Under the pieces are notes generated by a model. The model worked only from the letters and a program-made list of their open reading frames with translations, ran no database searches and had not been told where the DNA came from. The position numbers and the translations under genes were made by a program. From Soonwooa sp023440705 (GTDB taxonomy: Bacteria; Bacteroidota; Bacteroidia; Flavobacteriales; Weeksellaceae), in NCBI GenBank assembly GCA_023440705.1, contig JAEXRP010000019.1, positions 1 through 32,240 of the forward strand: 32,240 nt of DNA. The letters are read 5' to 3'. How positions within the stretch are numbered: position 1 is the first letter of the stretch; each line of letters begins with the position of its first letter. Below, piece after piece: positions 1 through 8,511 of this stretch.

Positions 1-46
1 CTTTTCTTGTGTTAGCTTCGGCTTCGCTCAGCCACCACAAGAAAGA
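1..46. repeat. GC-richer hairpin element at window edge
   Basis: TTTCTTGTG (3-11) is the reverse complement of CACAAGAAA (36-44), and GGCT (20-23) pairs with AGCC (30-33) inside it, so the segment can fold into a two-part hairpin. The hexamer GCTTCG occurs twice in tandem inside and once more at about 60. It lies downstream of the NlpC/P60 gene and could be its terminator or an intergenic repeat; the sequence beyond the edge is not visible. Confidence 0.4.
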
Positions 47-99
47 GCTCCGACAATGTGCTTCGCCCTCACGCTAAGATAATCGCAAAAATAGTAAAT

Positions 100-639
100 T
101 TAAAGTACGCTACGCGCAAAAAGAAAAGCTTTATTCCAATAAGCTTCATTAAGCGACGAAATAATCACACCTTTGCTTGTAGAAGCATGAATAAATTTAA
201 TCTCGCCACTGTTTTCGATATTATTGACAATCCCAACATGCGAAACATTTCTGCCACCTGCGGTTGCAAAAAACAGCAAATCTCCAGGTTTAACTTCCTC
301 CACACGAATCGAAGATCCAGTGTCCGCTTGGTCAGAAGAACGACGCGGTAATTTATAACTATTATCTTCAAAAACTTTGGTTACAAGTCCAGAACAATCA
401 AAACCAGTTTTGGTATTACCGCCATATTTATAAGGCACGCCAAGATATTGTTGTGCATCTTTAACAACATCATTACGGTCACCAGAGACTTTAGAAGTAT
501 TGTTAGATGTATATTTTTTTAGATTAACATTGGACTTGGAAGAAGCAGACGATTTGTATTTGGATCGACTTACATTTTTCGAAGTCGAACAAGAGTACAA
601 AGTCACAGAAGCAATAAAAATATAGACTAACCTTTTCAT
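100..639 (-). CDS. NlpC/P60 (C40) family lipoprotein peptidase
   Basis: Probable cell-wall hydrolase that cuts peptide cross-bridges of peptidoglycan, tethered to a membrane as a lipoprotein. The N-terminus is a lipoprotein signal peptide ending in the lipobox LYS-Cys17. A Ser/Lys-rich linker follows to about residue 50, then an NlpC/P60 domain to the end (179 aa). Catalytic residues are visible: Cys82 in GFDCSGL, His134 in SHVGIV and His151 in IHAS. A longer frame starts at 657, but a TATATTTG -7 element at 660-667 would put the transcript start near 653, and the start at 639 places the signal peptide at the N-terminus, so 639 is preferred. The gene is divergent from the T9SS gene at 773. 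The domain assignment is firm; the exact bond cleaved is unknown. Confidence 0.88.
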   Translation of the reverse strand: MKRLVYIFIASVTLYSCSTSKNVSRSKYKSSASSKSNVNLKKYTSNNTSKVSGDRNDVVKDAQQYLGVPYKYGGNTKTGFDCSGLVTKVFEDNSYKLPRRSSDQADTGSSIRVEEVKPGDLLFFATAGGRNVSHVGIVNNIENSGEIKFIHASTSKGVIISSLNEAYWNKAFLFARSVL

Positions 640-659
640 TAAAAATCTTTTACACATCC

Positions 660-667
660 CAAATATA
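660..667 (-). promoter_or_regulatory. Predicted -7 promoter element for the NlpC/P60 gene
   Basis: TATATTTG on the minus strand matches the Bacteroidota -7 consensus TAnnTTTG. No TTG is found at the usual -33 spacing, so this is half a promoter. It would give a short leader to the start at 639. Confidence 0.35.
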
Positions 668-727
668 ACGAAAAAAGCTTATGTTTAGTTTGCGGAAGCT
701 TGTTTTTTATTAGTTTTGAAAAATTAA

Positions 728-746
728 TTACAGTTTTTCACTGTAA
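728..746. repeat. Perfect 7-bp inverted repeat upstream of the T9SS type A gene
   Basis: TTACAGT (728-734) and ACTGTAA (740-746) are perfect reverse complements around a 5-base TTTTC spacer. The element ends 26 bases before the ATG at 773 and is followed by A residues. It could be an operator or a leader hairpin; on the plus strand it lacks the T tract of a terminator. Confidence 0.4.
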
Positions 747-772
747 AAAAACACAATGATAAATTAAATAAC

Positions 773-1354
773 ATGAAAACAAAAATTTTACTTTTTTTCG
801 CATCTCTATTCTTTTGTCAAGTTATAGAAGCGCAACTAAACATAAACCATGACGTTAATTGGGAAATTTGTGATAATAATCTTGATGGTCAAGAAGCTGT
901 TGATCTATCTTCTTCAATTCCGTTAATTTCAAGTAATAACAATTATGTCTACTCATTTTTCAAAACACTTTCCAATGCGCAAAGTAATATTAATCCGATT
1001 GTCAGTATTAATAACTTTTTAGTTAATGGAAACACCACACTCTTTGTTAGAGTTACGGACCCACAATCTGGTCAAACTGACATTGCAAGACTAACAGTCA
1101 CATTGAAAAATTGTCTTTCAGCACAAGATATATCAACAAAGCCAAGACTTTTGGTATATCCCAATCCTACGAGTTCTGTTTTATATATTAAAGCTGATAA
1201 TCTAAACTATTCTGAAATTTATGATGTAAATGGTCACATTATTTTAAAATCAAAAAGTGATGAAATTAATGTTACAAATCTAAAATCTGGTCTATACGTT
1301 TTGAAAACCTATTCTGGAAACAATATTGAAGCGACTAAATTTTTGAAGAACTAA
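773..1354 (+). CDS. Small secreted protein with T9SS type A sorting domain
   Basis: A 193-residue protein exported by the general secretory pathway and then by the type IX system. Residues 1-20 are a signal peptide ending EAQ. Residues about 28-115 form one module opening with WEICDNNLDG and a DL pair, the same opening as modules in the large protein at 1635-6188. Residues about 125-193 are a type A sorting domain (VYPNPTS near the start, then GLYVLK and a closing Lys/Asn tail). The short Asp/Asn-rich loop could bind calcium, which is inference. It stands alone, with a tRNA downstream. The cargo function is unknown. Confidence 0.82.
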   Translation: MKTKILLFFASLFFCQVIEAQLNINHDVNWEICDNNLDGQEAVDLSSSIPLISSNNNYVYSFFKTLSNAQSNINPIVSINNFLVNGNTTLFVRVTDPQSGQTDIARLTVTLKNCLSAQDISTKPRLLVYPNPTSSVLYIKADNLNYSEIYDVNGHIILKSKSDEINVTNLKSGLYVLKTYSGNNIEATKFLKN

Positions 1355-1502
1355 TTTAACTCATTAAAATTCTGGAAAAACATTTAAAATTACATTATTT
1401 AATTTCCAGGCTTTCAATAATAGAATAAATTTCAAAATTGGAAAATTAACGTTTATTGTTGTTTAAAATTATGTATTTTAGCCGACAAATATTTTCCAAA
1501 TC

Positions 1503-1576
1503 GGGGGATTGGCGCAGTTGGCTAGCGCGTTTGACTGGCAGTCAAAAGGTCACGGGTTCGAATCCCGTATTCTCCA
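1503..1576 (+). tRNA. tRNA-Ala(GGC)
   Basis: A 74-base cloverleaf: acceptor GGGGGAT/ATTCTCC with a G3:U70 wobble (the alanine identity pair) and a second G:U at pair 5, D stem GCGC/GCGC, anticodon stem TTTGA/TCAAA with loop CTGGCAG (anticodon GGC), and T stem ACGGG/CCCGT with loop TTCGAAT. The discriminator base is A and the 3' CCA is not encoded. The GGC anticodon and the G3:U70 pair agree on alanine. Confidence 0.93.
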
Positions 1577-1581
1577 CAAAA

Positions 1582-1612
1582 AAATCCCTAAACTAAAATA
1601 GTTTAGGGATTT
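1582..1612. terminator. Bidirectional terminator between tRNA-Ala and the large T9SS gene
   Basis: A perfect 14-bp stem (1582-1595 with 1599-1612) around an AAA loop. A T run follows on the minus strand and a weaker T-rich stretch on the plus strand. It can serve both the tRNA and the convergent gene at 1635-6188. Confidence 0.85.
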
Positions 1613-1634
1613 CTATTTAAGGTTTAATAATTCA

Positions 1635-4600
1635 CTATTCGCTATGTTTTACCATAATCCAACCTTTCAATTCGTTACCATCAGGTAATTTCATAATGAA
1701 CCAATAGGTTGTTGACGGCACAGGTCTACCATTGGTACGACCATCCCAGATTAAGGTATCAGTACTAGATTTTTCAAAAACAATTTTATTAAATCTATCA
1801 AATATCTGGACAGTAGTTGGTTTTCCTTCGTAAAAATCTAAGTCTGTAACTTTCCAAACATCGTTAACGCCATCACCATTCGGAGTAATTACATTGTTAA
1901 TATTTAAGATATAAGCTTCCTTAGGTGTCGATGTACAACCATTTTCTACACCATTATCTGCATATCTAACGACAAAACTTCTAACGCCTTTTGGTACCTT
2001 AAAGAAAACGTTACTTGCTTGCCAAGATCCCAAACCATCATAACTGTATTCGATAGGGCGATTTGGACTTTTGGAATATGTGTTAATTGTTACTCTATCA
2101 CTTTCTACAATAATACTTGTTATTTGCGGAACGTCAAACTGTCTTAACACCATTGGCGCAGCGGTGTAAGAGCAACCGTTATCTGCAGTTATTGTCACAG
2201 TATATTCTCCAGGGACATTGGTTCTATAGATAGTTTTCTCAGTGTAATCTCCCGATTCTACAAAAGCATCAGGGCCTTTAATCGTATATCTATAAGGCTT
2301 CAATCCTAAGCTGATAATATTGGAAGGATCAATATTAATATCAACTTCTTCTGAAATTTCGCAAAAGTCAAAAAGATTAGTTTCCATTGTAAATTCTGGG
2401 ACAAGCTTAGGATGTAGGCTTATTATGCCTTTTCTAGGACATGCTGTTCCTGGGAAAATAATTTTTACGTAAACTTCTGTTAAGGCGCCTGCATCGAATT
2501 GCGTTTCGTTGGTTATTTGTCCCGAACCGGCGATTAAGTCCGCATCACTTCTGTAGAACTTTAGTTCTATGGCACCAGCAATTCTCGGATCAGATTTTAT
2601 TTGCGATAAATCCACTGTTTCGTTAGCGCAAAAATCACCAATGTTGAAATTTAGAATTGAAATATCTCCAAAATCAAAAGTCAACTTCATAATAGCATTA
2701 CAATCTCCTCCAGCAGATGCTTTTATCCATACAAAATTCTGAGACACTGGATCGGGATGAAAATTCTTTTCTTCTTGGCTTGTTAAGTCTGTACCTCCCG
2801 AACTTAATTGAAAACTGTAATCTGCACCAAGTGTATTTTCGTAATCATTTAAGAAACTATTTCCTGGTACACTACTATCTATTTTTGCATTAACCCAAGC
2901 ACGAAGATCAAAGGTGTATTTACCATCCAAATTGTCATCACAAATAATTATTGGAGGTTCTGGTTGATTAGTAAATTTGATATCCGCTGGATTAATAACC
3001 TTAATCGTGAAGACTTCTATAGATTTGCAACCTGTTTTCGACTCAAAACGCACCCAAATTTGCTTTCTACTTTCTGTTACAGGAATCGAATAGTTATCTG
3101 GATTAGGGATTCTATTTTTATCATTTTTAGCATCAACTTCATCTACATAAAAATAGACATTATCAACTAAGCTTGAATACTCAGGATTAGATGGATCATA
3201 AATTCTAGAGATAATGTCATTAAGATTAAAAATTGCACTTTGTCCAACAATATTACATCTTAACAAAAAACGATTTGTTTTTAGTTTTATTGGCGTATTT
3301 GTGATGTTAACATTAATAATAATCTTAGCCATTGCGGTACAAGTTGATCCAGTCTGACTAAATCTTACATAGATGATTTGCTGTCCTGAAGAGACCGCCA
3401 GAAAATTTTCAAGCTCTGCGGTAGGTATCGGATTAGAAAAAGAATTATTTGCTGGGTTGTAATTTCTATAATATTGTTTTATCAAACTTGGATCAGAAGC
3501 AAACTCTGTTTCGTATTTTCTCAAGTTAACGAATATTTTACCGTCTGCATCGTCATCGCAACTAATATTGAGAGTTACTTCATTTTTTAGAAGTTCTATG
3601 CCTTTTAGCACAAATTTATACTCAATCAAATCCGAGATACAACTAGGATTATACTGAGAGGTTATTCTAACATAGACAGATTTGCTAGGTGTTGTGGCAT
3701 CCAAGTCCAAAGTTGTTATTTCTGTAGTGCCACCTGGGTCGAGATAAAACTTAACCTCTGGTTTTGGATTTTGTGATTGCATACTCGCAAGAATCCTATT
3801 TACATAATCTGACAATTTAATCGTGATCAATTGATTGTTAGGACTACAAACTTGGAAAGGTGCTGCATTGCTCAAGACTTGGAAGTTCTCTACATTATAA
3901 ACAAACTGCTTGATAACATAGCAATGATTAGCATTAGGTGTAGGATCTACTCCAAGACTGTATTTAACAAAATATGTTTTTATTTTGTCTGTTGAAAGTA
4001 ATACCTCATCGGGTAATGACGCCTCTAGAATTGGTATTGCCAATGAGTCAGTAGCATCTTTTAAGGTTCTGTAAAAATATCGATAAATACCAGCTCCAGC
4101 TGTTGGTTTCGTAATCTGTACAAAGCTATTAAAATCTGTTCCTGGATCTATTTTACGATCAACCGTTGATTTACAAAGATAGAGGTTGACATCTTCCACA
4201 TCAAATACTTCTGGATCATCAGGTTTTGCATCTTTATCAGCGTCATCAACATTAATAATAATTTTACTAAATTCTACTCTTACTGTAATTTTTGCAATTG
4301 AAGAACACAGCGTTTTACATCCTGTAGCAACGGCATCACTAGGTGTCACGCGTACCCAAAGATCATATGTGTAATCGGCTGCTAATTTACCTTCATCAAC
4401 ATAGTTCATTTTTCCAGTATTTCTTTGCGCTTCAATCTCAGTTTTATGAACCGATATTGTCGCTTCAGGGTCATTACTAAAAACAATAGCATTTTTCGAA
4501 AAATATTTTTGCCAGTCAAAATCTGTTTCTTTCAGCGGTGGATTTTTTCCTGGTATCACAATATCACATAGGTTGATATTAATAGGATTAGGAACTGGTA

Positions 4601-6188
4601 AAACTGGTGCACCAGTTGTTACATTTATCGTTATTGGACCATAAATAATCTCTCCACAAGACGTGTTTGCATAGACAAAAATTTTGGAAGCTGCTGTAAG
4701 ATTAGCTGTATTTACAAAAGGTCCACTTGTGTTATCAATTTTATATTTAATGGTTGTAGGTTTGAAGCTGGCATCAAAAAGTTGACATCTTAAATTACTT
4801 AACAAATAATTCGTCAAGTTATCACTACATATATCGACAACTTTGGCAAGCAAGACATTATTAACATCTTCAATTTTAAAAGCAATAACTGTAAAACAAG
4901 TAGTAGGATTACTTTTGTTTTCAACCCTTACATAGTAGATTTTATTATTTTGCAATGCTAGTGCAGGATCAATAGGGGCAGTGGCTCCTGATTGTGCAAG
5001 CGGCCTTGTATCATAAAATTTAAAATTAAAATTAGAGACCGATCTAGGTCCATAAGGATTACTTGGCGTTGTTGGACTAAGTATTTTACTATAATAATTA
5101 CTTTGATAATAGACTCCAGTTGAGCCACTACAAATGATATCGGTCACATCTGTTGCAATCGGAAAATCACCAGAAAAAAAATAATTAATCTCTTTTTCAG
5201 CTTTGATCACATCACCATTGGCTAATGTATATACAGCAATCGCTTTATACTGCTCGACATCTAATTTAGGACATACATTAATCCTTAACTTATTATTATA
5301 AGCTGCCGCCATCCTAACGCCATTGTTATACCATTGGATTTCTCTAGTCATGTTCGGGCCATTTGGAGAAAAATGCCAGCCTTCATTACTAGCTGCCCAA
5401 ATACCTGTATTTCTTGTAGCTGGCGCAACGCCATCGCCCGTGTTATCGCTAACACCAATTAGCGACGATTTTCTTCTAGCCGAGTTGTCAGGCAAAGGTT
5501 TATCTTTAACATAAACATATATATCACCAGTCAGCTCTTCTAATACAATTTGTGAAGTTGCGTATTGATTAGTACCAACAATTCTAGCTCTATAAAAATT
5601 AACCACAAGTTTTCTGCAAGGATAAGCACCTTCAACTTTTATAGAAATTGTACTTTCTCCTTTCACAAATTCTACATCTTGATAGACACCAAAAACTGAC
5701 AATGTTGGTACCATTGTAGTGGGAATTGTCTGACCACCAAAATCACTAGAACTGAAATCGCCTTCTGCAATGTCACTTCTAAAGCTAATAAATCCGTTAC
5801 TACTTATAATAAACGAATCATACTTTTTTCCGTAAAATGAAAACTCAAAACTTTTTGAACTAAAAAAACTCGGGTTGTTAAAACTAATTCTTTTAAGATA
5901 ATCTTCATCTCTAACCGGCTCAACAGGATATATATCGAGCTGCGTCCCGTCATTATAATCGCCATAAGGCGCGTACGGCGAGGAAGATACAGCGTAACTA
6001 TCGGTACTTGCTAAAGTAGGAAAGCTTGCTATTAGGTCTATACAATTAGTCCCACTCAGATAGCCACAATCTACCTTCACGTTGCCTTCACCATTTTTCT
6101 GATCTATAAGACTTGGGCAGACTTGGGCAGACATGAGACATTGTATACCAAAAATGGTATAAATTAAAAAGCTGTAAAAATTTCTCAC
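1635..6188 (-). CDS. Giant modular secreted protein, gliding-motility-associated (T9SS type B) C-terminal domain
   Basis: A 1517-residue surface or secreted protein. Residues 1-21 are a signal peptide ending MSAQ. Residues about 100-300 form a beta-rich domain (FEFSFYGKKYDSFIISSNG) resembling NIDO-like domains. From about 350 to 1345 there are roughly ten modules of about 100 residues, each opening with a hydrophobic-Cys motif (ICSGSTG, ICSDNL, LCDIV, LCKST, VCSPN, SCDDDADG, RCNIV, ICDDNLDG, FCANE, FCEIS), and most carry a second Cys near the end. Residues about 1432-1517 are the type B sorting domain (ITPNGDGVND, then FDR, WDG, TYWF). The start codon is GTG; the next in-frame Met is residue 19, which would lose the signal peptide. 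An adhesin or surface-fibre role is inference. Confidence 0.85.
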   Translation of the reverse strand: MRNFYSFLIYTIFGIQCLMSAQVCPSLIDQKNGEGNVKVDCGYLSGTNCIDLIASFPTLASTDSYAVSSSPYAPYGDYNDGTQLDIYPVEPVRDEDYLKRISFNNPSFFSSKSFEFSFYGKKYDSFIISSNGFISFRSDIAEGDFSSSDFGGQTIPTTMVPTLSVFGVYQDVEFVKGESTISIKVEGAYPCRKLVVNFYRARIVGTNQYATSQIVLEELTGDIYVYVKDKPLPDNSARRKSSLIGVSDNTGDGVAPATRNTGIWAASNEGWHFSPNGPNMTREIQWYNNGVRMAAAYNNKLRINVCPKLDVEQYKAIAVYTLANGDVIKAEKEINYFFSGDFPIATDVTDIICSGSTGVYYQSNYYSKILSPTTPSNPYGPRSVSNFNFKFYDTRPLAQSGATAPIDPALALQNNKIYYVRVENKSNPTTCFTVIAFKIEDVNNVLLAKVVDICSDNLTNYLLSNLRCQLFDASFKPTTIKYKIDNTSGPFVNTANLTAASKIFVYANTSCGEIIYGPITINVTTGAPVLPVPNPININLCDIVIPGKNPPLKETDFDWQKYFSKNAIVFSNDPEATISVHKTEIEAQRNTGKMNYVDEGKLAADYTYDLWVRVTPSDAVATGCKTLCSSIAKITVRVEFSKIIINVDDADKDAKPDDPEVFDVEDVNLYLCKSTVDRKIDPGTDFNSFVQITKPTAGAGIYRYFYRTLKDATDSLAIPILEASLPDEVLLSTDKIKTYFVKYSLGVDPTPNANHCYVIKQFVYNVENFQVLSNAAPFQVCSPNNQLITIKLSDYVNRILASMQSQNPKPEVKFYLDPGGTTEITTLDLDATTPSKSVYVRITSQYNPSCISDLIEYKFVLKGIELLKNEVTLNISCDDDADGKIFVNLRKYETEFASDPSLIKQYYRNYNPANNSFSNPIPTAELENFLAVSSGQQIIYVRFSQTGSTCTAMAKIIINVNITNTPIKLKTNRFLLRCNIVGQSAIFNLNDIISRIYDPSNPEYSSLVDNVYFYVDEVDAKNDKNRIPNPDNYSIPVTESRKQIWVRFESKTGCKSIEVFTIKVINPADIKFTNQPEPPIIICDDNLDGKYTFDLRAWVNAKIDSSVPGNSFLNDYENTLGADYSFQLSSGGTDLTSQEEKNFHPDPVSQNFVWIKASAGGDCNAIMKLTFDFGDISILNFNIGDFCANETVDLSQIKSDPRIAGAIELKFYRSDADLIAGSGQITNETQFDAGALTEVYVKIIFPGTACPRKGIISLHPKLVPEFTMETNLFDFCEISEEVDINIDPSNIISLGLKPYRYTIKGPDAFVESGDYTEKTIYRTNVPGEYTVTITADNGCSYTAAPMVLRQFDVPQITSIIVESDRVTINTYSKSPNRPIEYSYDGLGSWQASNVFFKVPKGVRSFVVRYADNGVENGCTSTPKEAYILNINNVITPNGDGVNDVWKVTDLDFYEGKPTTVQIFDRFNKIVFEKSSTDTLIWDGRTNGRPVPSTTYWFIMKLPDGNELKGWIMVKHSE

Positions 6189-6204
6189 CTTGTTGTATTT
6201 TTAA

Positions 6205-6231
6205 CAAATTTAAGAAATATTAATAAATCAA
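6205..6231 (-). promoter_or_regulatory. Predicted promoter of the large T9SS type B gene
   Basis: On the minus strand TTG (6229-6231) lies 16 bases before TAAATTTG (6205-6212), close to the Bacteroidota TTG/TAnnTTTG pattern though slightly tight. It predicts a leader of about 10 bases to the GTG start at 6188. Confidence 0.45.
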
Positions 6232-6288
6232 TTCTTGCTTTTAGTGTTAATATAAACAGTCGCAATTTTTCAAAAAATGATTATGCAG

Positions 6289-6615
6289 TTATTTGTTTAA
6301 ATTTCTTGGCATTAGACTTACGACAATCAATATTACAATTTGCATAACAATCACAAACATAGCGAAAACTTGCTTTTCAAAGGCCTGTGCTGCAACTTCT
6401 CTTCTTAAGGCTCTGCCAGCATCTATTTGGTTTATTAAAACTTTTTTTTCGCATTTATCAATATCTGTTCGTTCATTAATTTCCCATTTTTGTTGCGCGG
6501 TATATTGATCATTTTTATTCGATGGAATGTCCAAAGATCCCATTTGATTAACTACAAACCAACCAGAGATAATAATTGTTATCAAACAAAAAATAATAGC
6601 AATCCATTTTTTCAT
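6289..6615 (-). CDS. Small two-helix membrane protein, unknown
   Basis: 108 residues that I do not recognise. There is one hydrophobic helix at about 5-24 and another at about 84-102, with a charged loop between them (about 30-80) holding many Lys, Glu, Asp and Arg residues. If both helices span the membrane, the termini lie on the same side with the loop on the other. The gene stands between the large T9SS gene and a DUF2007 gene on the same strand, with 213 bases upstream and 100 downstream, so it is probably its own unit. It has proper length, an ATG start and a coherent hydrophobic pattern; the overlapping plus-strand frame is its shadow. Confidence 0.65.
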   Translation of the reverse strand: MKKWIAIIFCLITIIISGWFVVNQMGSLDIPSNKNDQYTAQQKWEINERTDIDKCEKKVLINQIDAGRALRREVAAQAFEKQVFAMFVIVMQIVILIVVSLMPRNLNK

Positions 6616-6681
6616 ACTAAAAATTTAGGTGAAACTAATTTATGATTTTGAATACATCTACAAATCATTTTTAAAAAATTT

Positions 6682-6711
6682 TTGCGAAAATCACTTTCAA
6701 TTTTATCGCAA
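6682..6711. repeat. Inverted repeat in the gap between 6615 and 6829
   Basis: TTGCGA (6682-6687) and TCGCAA (6706-6711) are reverse complements, with A/T complementarity continuing inward. It lies upstream of the small membrane protein gene and could be an operator. The rest of this 213-base gap is AT-rich and holds no gene I can see. Confidence 0.25.
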
Positions 6712-6764
6712 GTATTTTAATTTTTTTAAGTTTTAATAATGCTAAAGCACTAACAAATAATTCT

Positions 6765-6799
6765 ATAAAAAAATCGAGACCCATAAAGGACCTCGATTT
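6765..6799 (-). terminator. Terminator of the DUF2007 gene
   Basis: On the minus strand an 8-bp stem (6792-6799 with 6771-6778) is followed by a run of T (complement of the A tract ending at 6773). It lies 30 bases after the stop codon of the gene at 6829-7056. Confidence 0.75.
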
Positions 6800-6828
6800 C
6801 TGTAAAACGTAAAATTTAAAATATGAAA

Positions 6829-7056
6829 TTATTTTTGGTTCTCTTGTAAATAAGCATCAATTATTTCGAAAGCTTTGGGTTCTTCTCTCAGATCCACTTT
6901 CAACATCATATTGGTTGCAGTTGGTGTACTCATAAAAGACAAATAACTGTTATCAACCTCACTCTCTATACCAGCAGCTTCTAGTTTGGATTTTACTAGC
7001 TGTATCTCCTGCTGATTACTACTTTCGAATACCGATACTTTTGTTATAACATTCAT
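6829..7056 (-). CDS. DUF2007-type small protein
   Basis: A 75-residue protein resembling the DUF2007 (putative signal-transducing) family. It reads as a beta-alpha-beta fold: KVSVFESSN, a helix through QEIQLVKSKLEAAGIESEVDN, then a second strand/helix with LKVDLREEPKAFEIIDAYL. Members of this family are small soluble domains, some fused to membrane proteins, and their ligand is not known to me. It is followed by its own terminator and sits upstream of nothing co-directional within 200 bases. The family call comes from the AGI-E-V pattern and the closing helix with A-x-E-I-I/L. Confidence 0.65.
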   Translation of the reverse strand: MNVITKVSVFESSNQQEIQLVKSKLEAAGIESEVDNSYLSFMSTPTATNMMLKVDLREEPKAFEIIDAYLQENQK

Positions 7057-7139
7057 AAAATGTAATTTTTATTCAACTTCATTTAATTTTCTGTTCTTAA
7101 AATTACAAAATTAGAAACAAAACAACAAATATTTTATAA

Positions 7140-8456
7140 TTATTTTTCTGTTAAAATTTTATCAATTTTATCTAAAACAATTTGCAACTCCTCTACTTTA
7201 ACGTTAAGATGCGGTCTAAAGCGCAAAGATTGATCGCCACAAGTTAAGATAATTACACCTTCATCATAAAGTTTTGACTGTAACCAACTTCTTGTTTCGC
7301 CATCTTTAAGGTCAAATGCGCACATTAATCCTTTGCCTCTCGCTGCAAAAACTTCGTCTGGGAATTTTTGTTCCAAAGCTTTAAGACCATTTAATAAATA
7401 GTCGCCAGCTTTCTTAGAATACTCGATCAAATTTTCTTGCTCAATAACTTCCAAAACCAATTGGAAGCGTAGCATATCAATAAAGTTACCGCCAAAAGTT
7501 GAATTAATACGAGAGCTTTCTGTAAAAACATTGTGCTCTACCATATTCATTTTGTCCTTATTAGCAAGGATTCCGCAAACTTGCGTTTTCTTCCCGAACG
7601 TGATAATATCTGGATTGATGCTCGATTGTTGGAAAGCCCACATTGTCCCAGTCATTCCGATACCAGTTTGCACTTCATCAAAAATTAAAAGAATGTCATT
7701 ATCATCACAGATTCTTCTTAATTCAATAAAGAACTCATCACGGAAATGGTTATCGCCGCCTTCCGCTTGGATTGGTTCAATAATGATACAAGCTACTTTA
7801 TCAGGATTTGTCAAAATCGCTTCTTCAATATTTAACAATGCTAAACTTTCGTTTCTCATTGTCTCCTCCATGCCTTCGTCAGTTATTGGATAATTGATTT
7901 TCGGATTGATAATTCTTGGCCACTCGAACTTCGGAAAATATTGATACTTACGCGGATCTGACGTATTTGTCAAACATAATGTATAACCACTTCTACCATG
8001 AAAAGCTTGTTTGAAATGGATTGCAATGCTTCCTTCAGTTTTAATATCTTTTTGCCAGTTACGTCTCGTTTTCCAGTCAAACGCCGCTTTCAAAGCATTT
8101 TCTACTGCCAAAGCGCCACCTTCGATAAAGAAACAATATTCTAACTCTTTCGGGATCGCTACACGCTCAAAAACCTCCATAAAGTCAGCATATTCTTGTA
8201 AATATACGTCACTAAGTGTTGGTTTGTAAACAGCCATCTTGCCCAGCCATTCTGCTCTTTGCAAGACATAAGGATGGTTGTAACCGATAGACGCCGAAGC
8301 AAACATCGAAAACATATCGAGATACTCTTTTCCTGTCAAACGGTCAACAATCCAAGAGCCATGAGATTTTTCGTAATCCATTACAAAATCGAAGCCGTCA
8401 GCCAAAATATGCCTTCCCAAAACTTCTTTCACTTCGTTAGCTGTAATTGTACTCAT
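7140..8456 (-). CDS. lat: L-lysine 6-transaminase (lysine epsilon-aminotransferase)
   Basis: A class III PLP-dependent aminotransferase that moves the epsilon-amino group of lysine to 2-oxoglutarate, giving glutamate and 2-aminoadipate 6-semialdehyde (which cyclises to piperideine-6-carboxylate). 438 residues, the normal length. IFDEVQTGIGMTG (about 258-270) holds the Asp that pairs with the PLP ring, and the Schiff-base lysine is in the FGKKTQVCG motif (about 287-295), a signature I associate with lysine aminotransferases rather than ornithine or GABA enzymes. The gene lies 55 bases downstream of an ALDH7-type dehydrogenase on the same strand, which would carry out the next step. This supports lysine over other amine donors. 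Confidence 0.85.
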   Translation of the reverse strand: MSTITANEVKEVLGRHILADGFDFVMDYEKSHGSWIVDRLTGKEYLDMFSMFASASIGYNHPYVLQRAEWLGKMAVYKPTLSDVYLQEYADFMEVFERVAIPKELEYCFFIEGGALAVENALKAAFDWKTRRNWQKDIKTEGSIAIHFKQAFHGRSGYTLCLTNTSDPRKYQYFPKFEWPRIINPKINYPITDEGMEETMRNESLALLNIEEAILTNPDKVACIIIEPIQAEGGDNHFRDEFFIELRRICDDNDILLIFDEVQTGIGMTGTMWAFQQSSINPDIITFGKKTQVCGILANKDKMNMVEHNVFTESSRINSTFGGNFIDMLRFQLVLEVIEQENLIEYSKKAGDYLLNGLKALEQKFPDEVFAARGKGLMCAFDLKDGETRSWLQSKLYDEGVIILTCGDQSLRFRPHLNVKVEELQIVLDKIDKILTEK

Positions 8457-8511
8457 ATTAATTTTTGTATTTTGATTTGGTAATATTTATTAAGTTTAGG
8501 TGTGGTGTTTT

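Noticed and set aside
58..351. Plus-strand frame opposite the NlpC/P60 gene
   Set aside because: It is antisense to a gene with clear catalytic residues, and its translation shows no domain, signal or composition of a real protein.
1378..1410. Terminator of the T9SS type A gene (CTGGAAA ... TTTCCAG)
   Set aside because: The arms are 7 bases apart by a long A/T-rich loop and lack a T tract, so the fold is too weak to call.
1503..1576. tRNA as an attachment site for an integrated element
   Set aside because: No integrase gene and no second copy of the tRNA 3' end is seen in the window; flanking genes look like ordinary chromosome.
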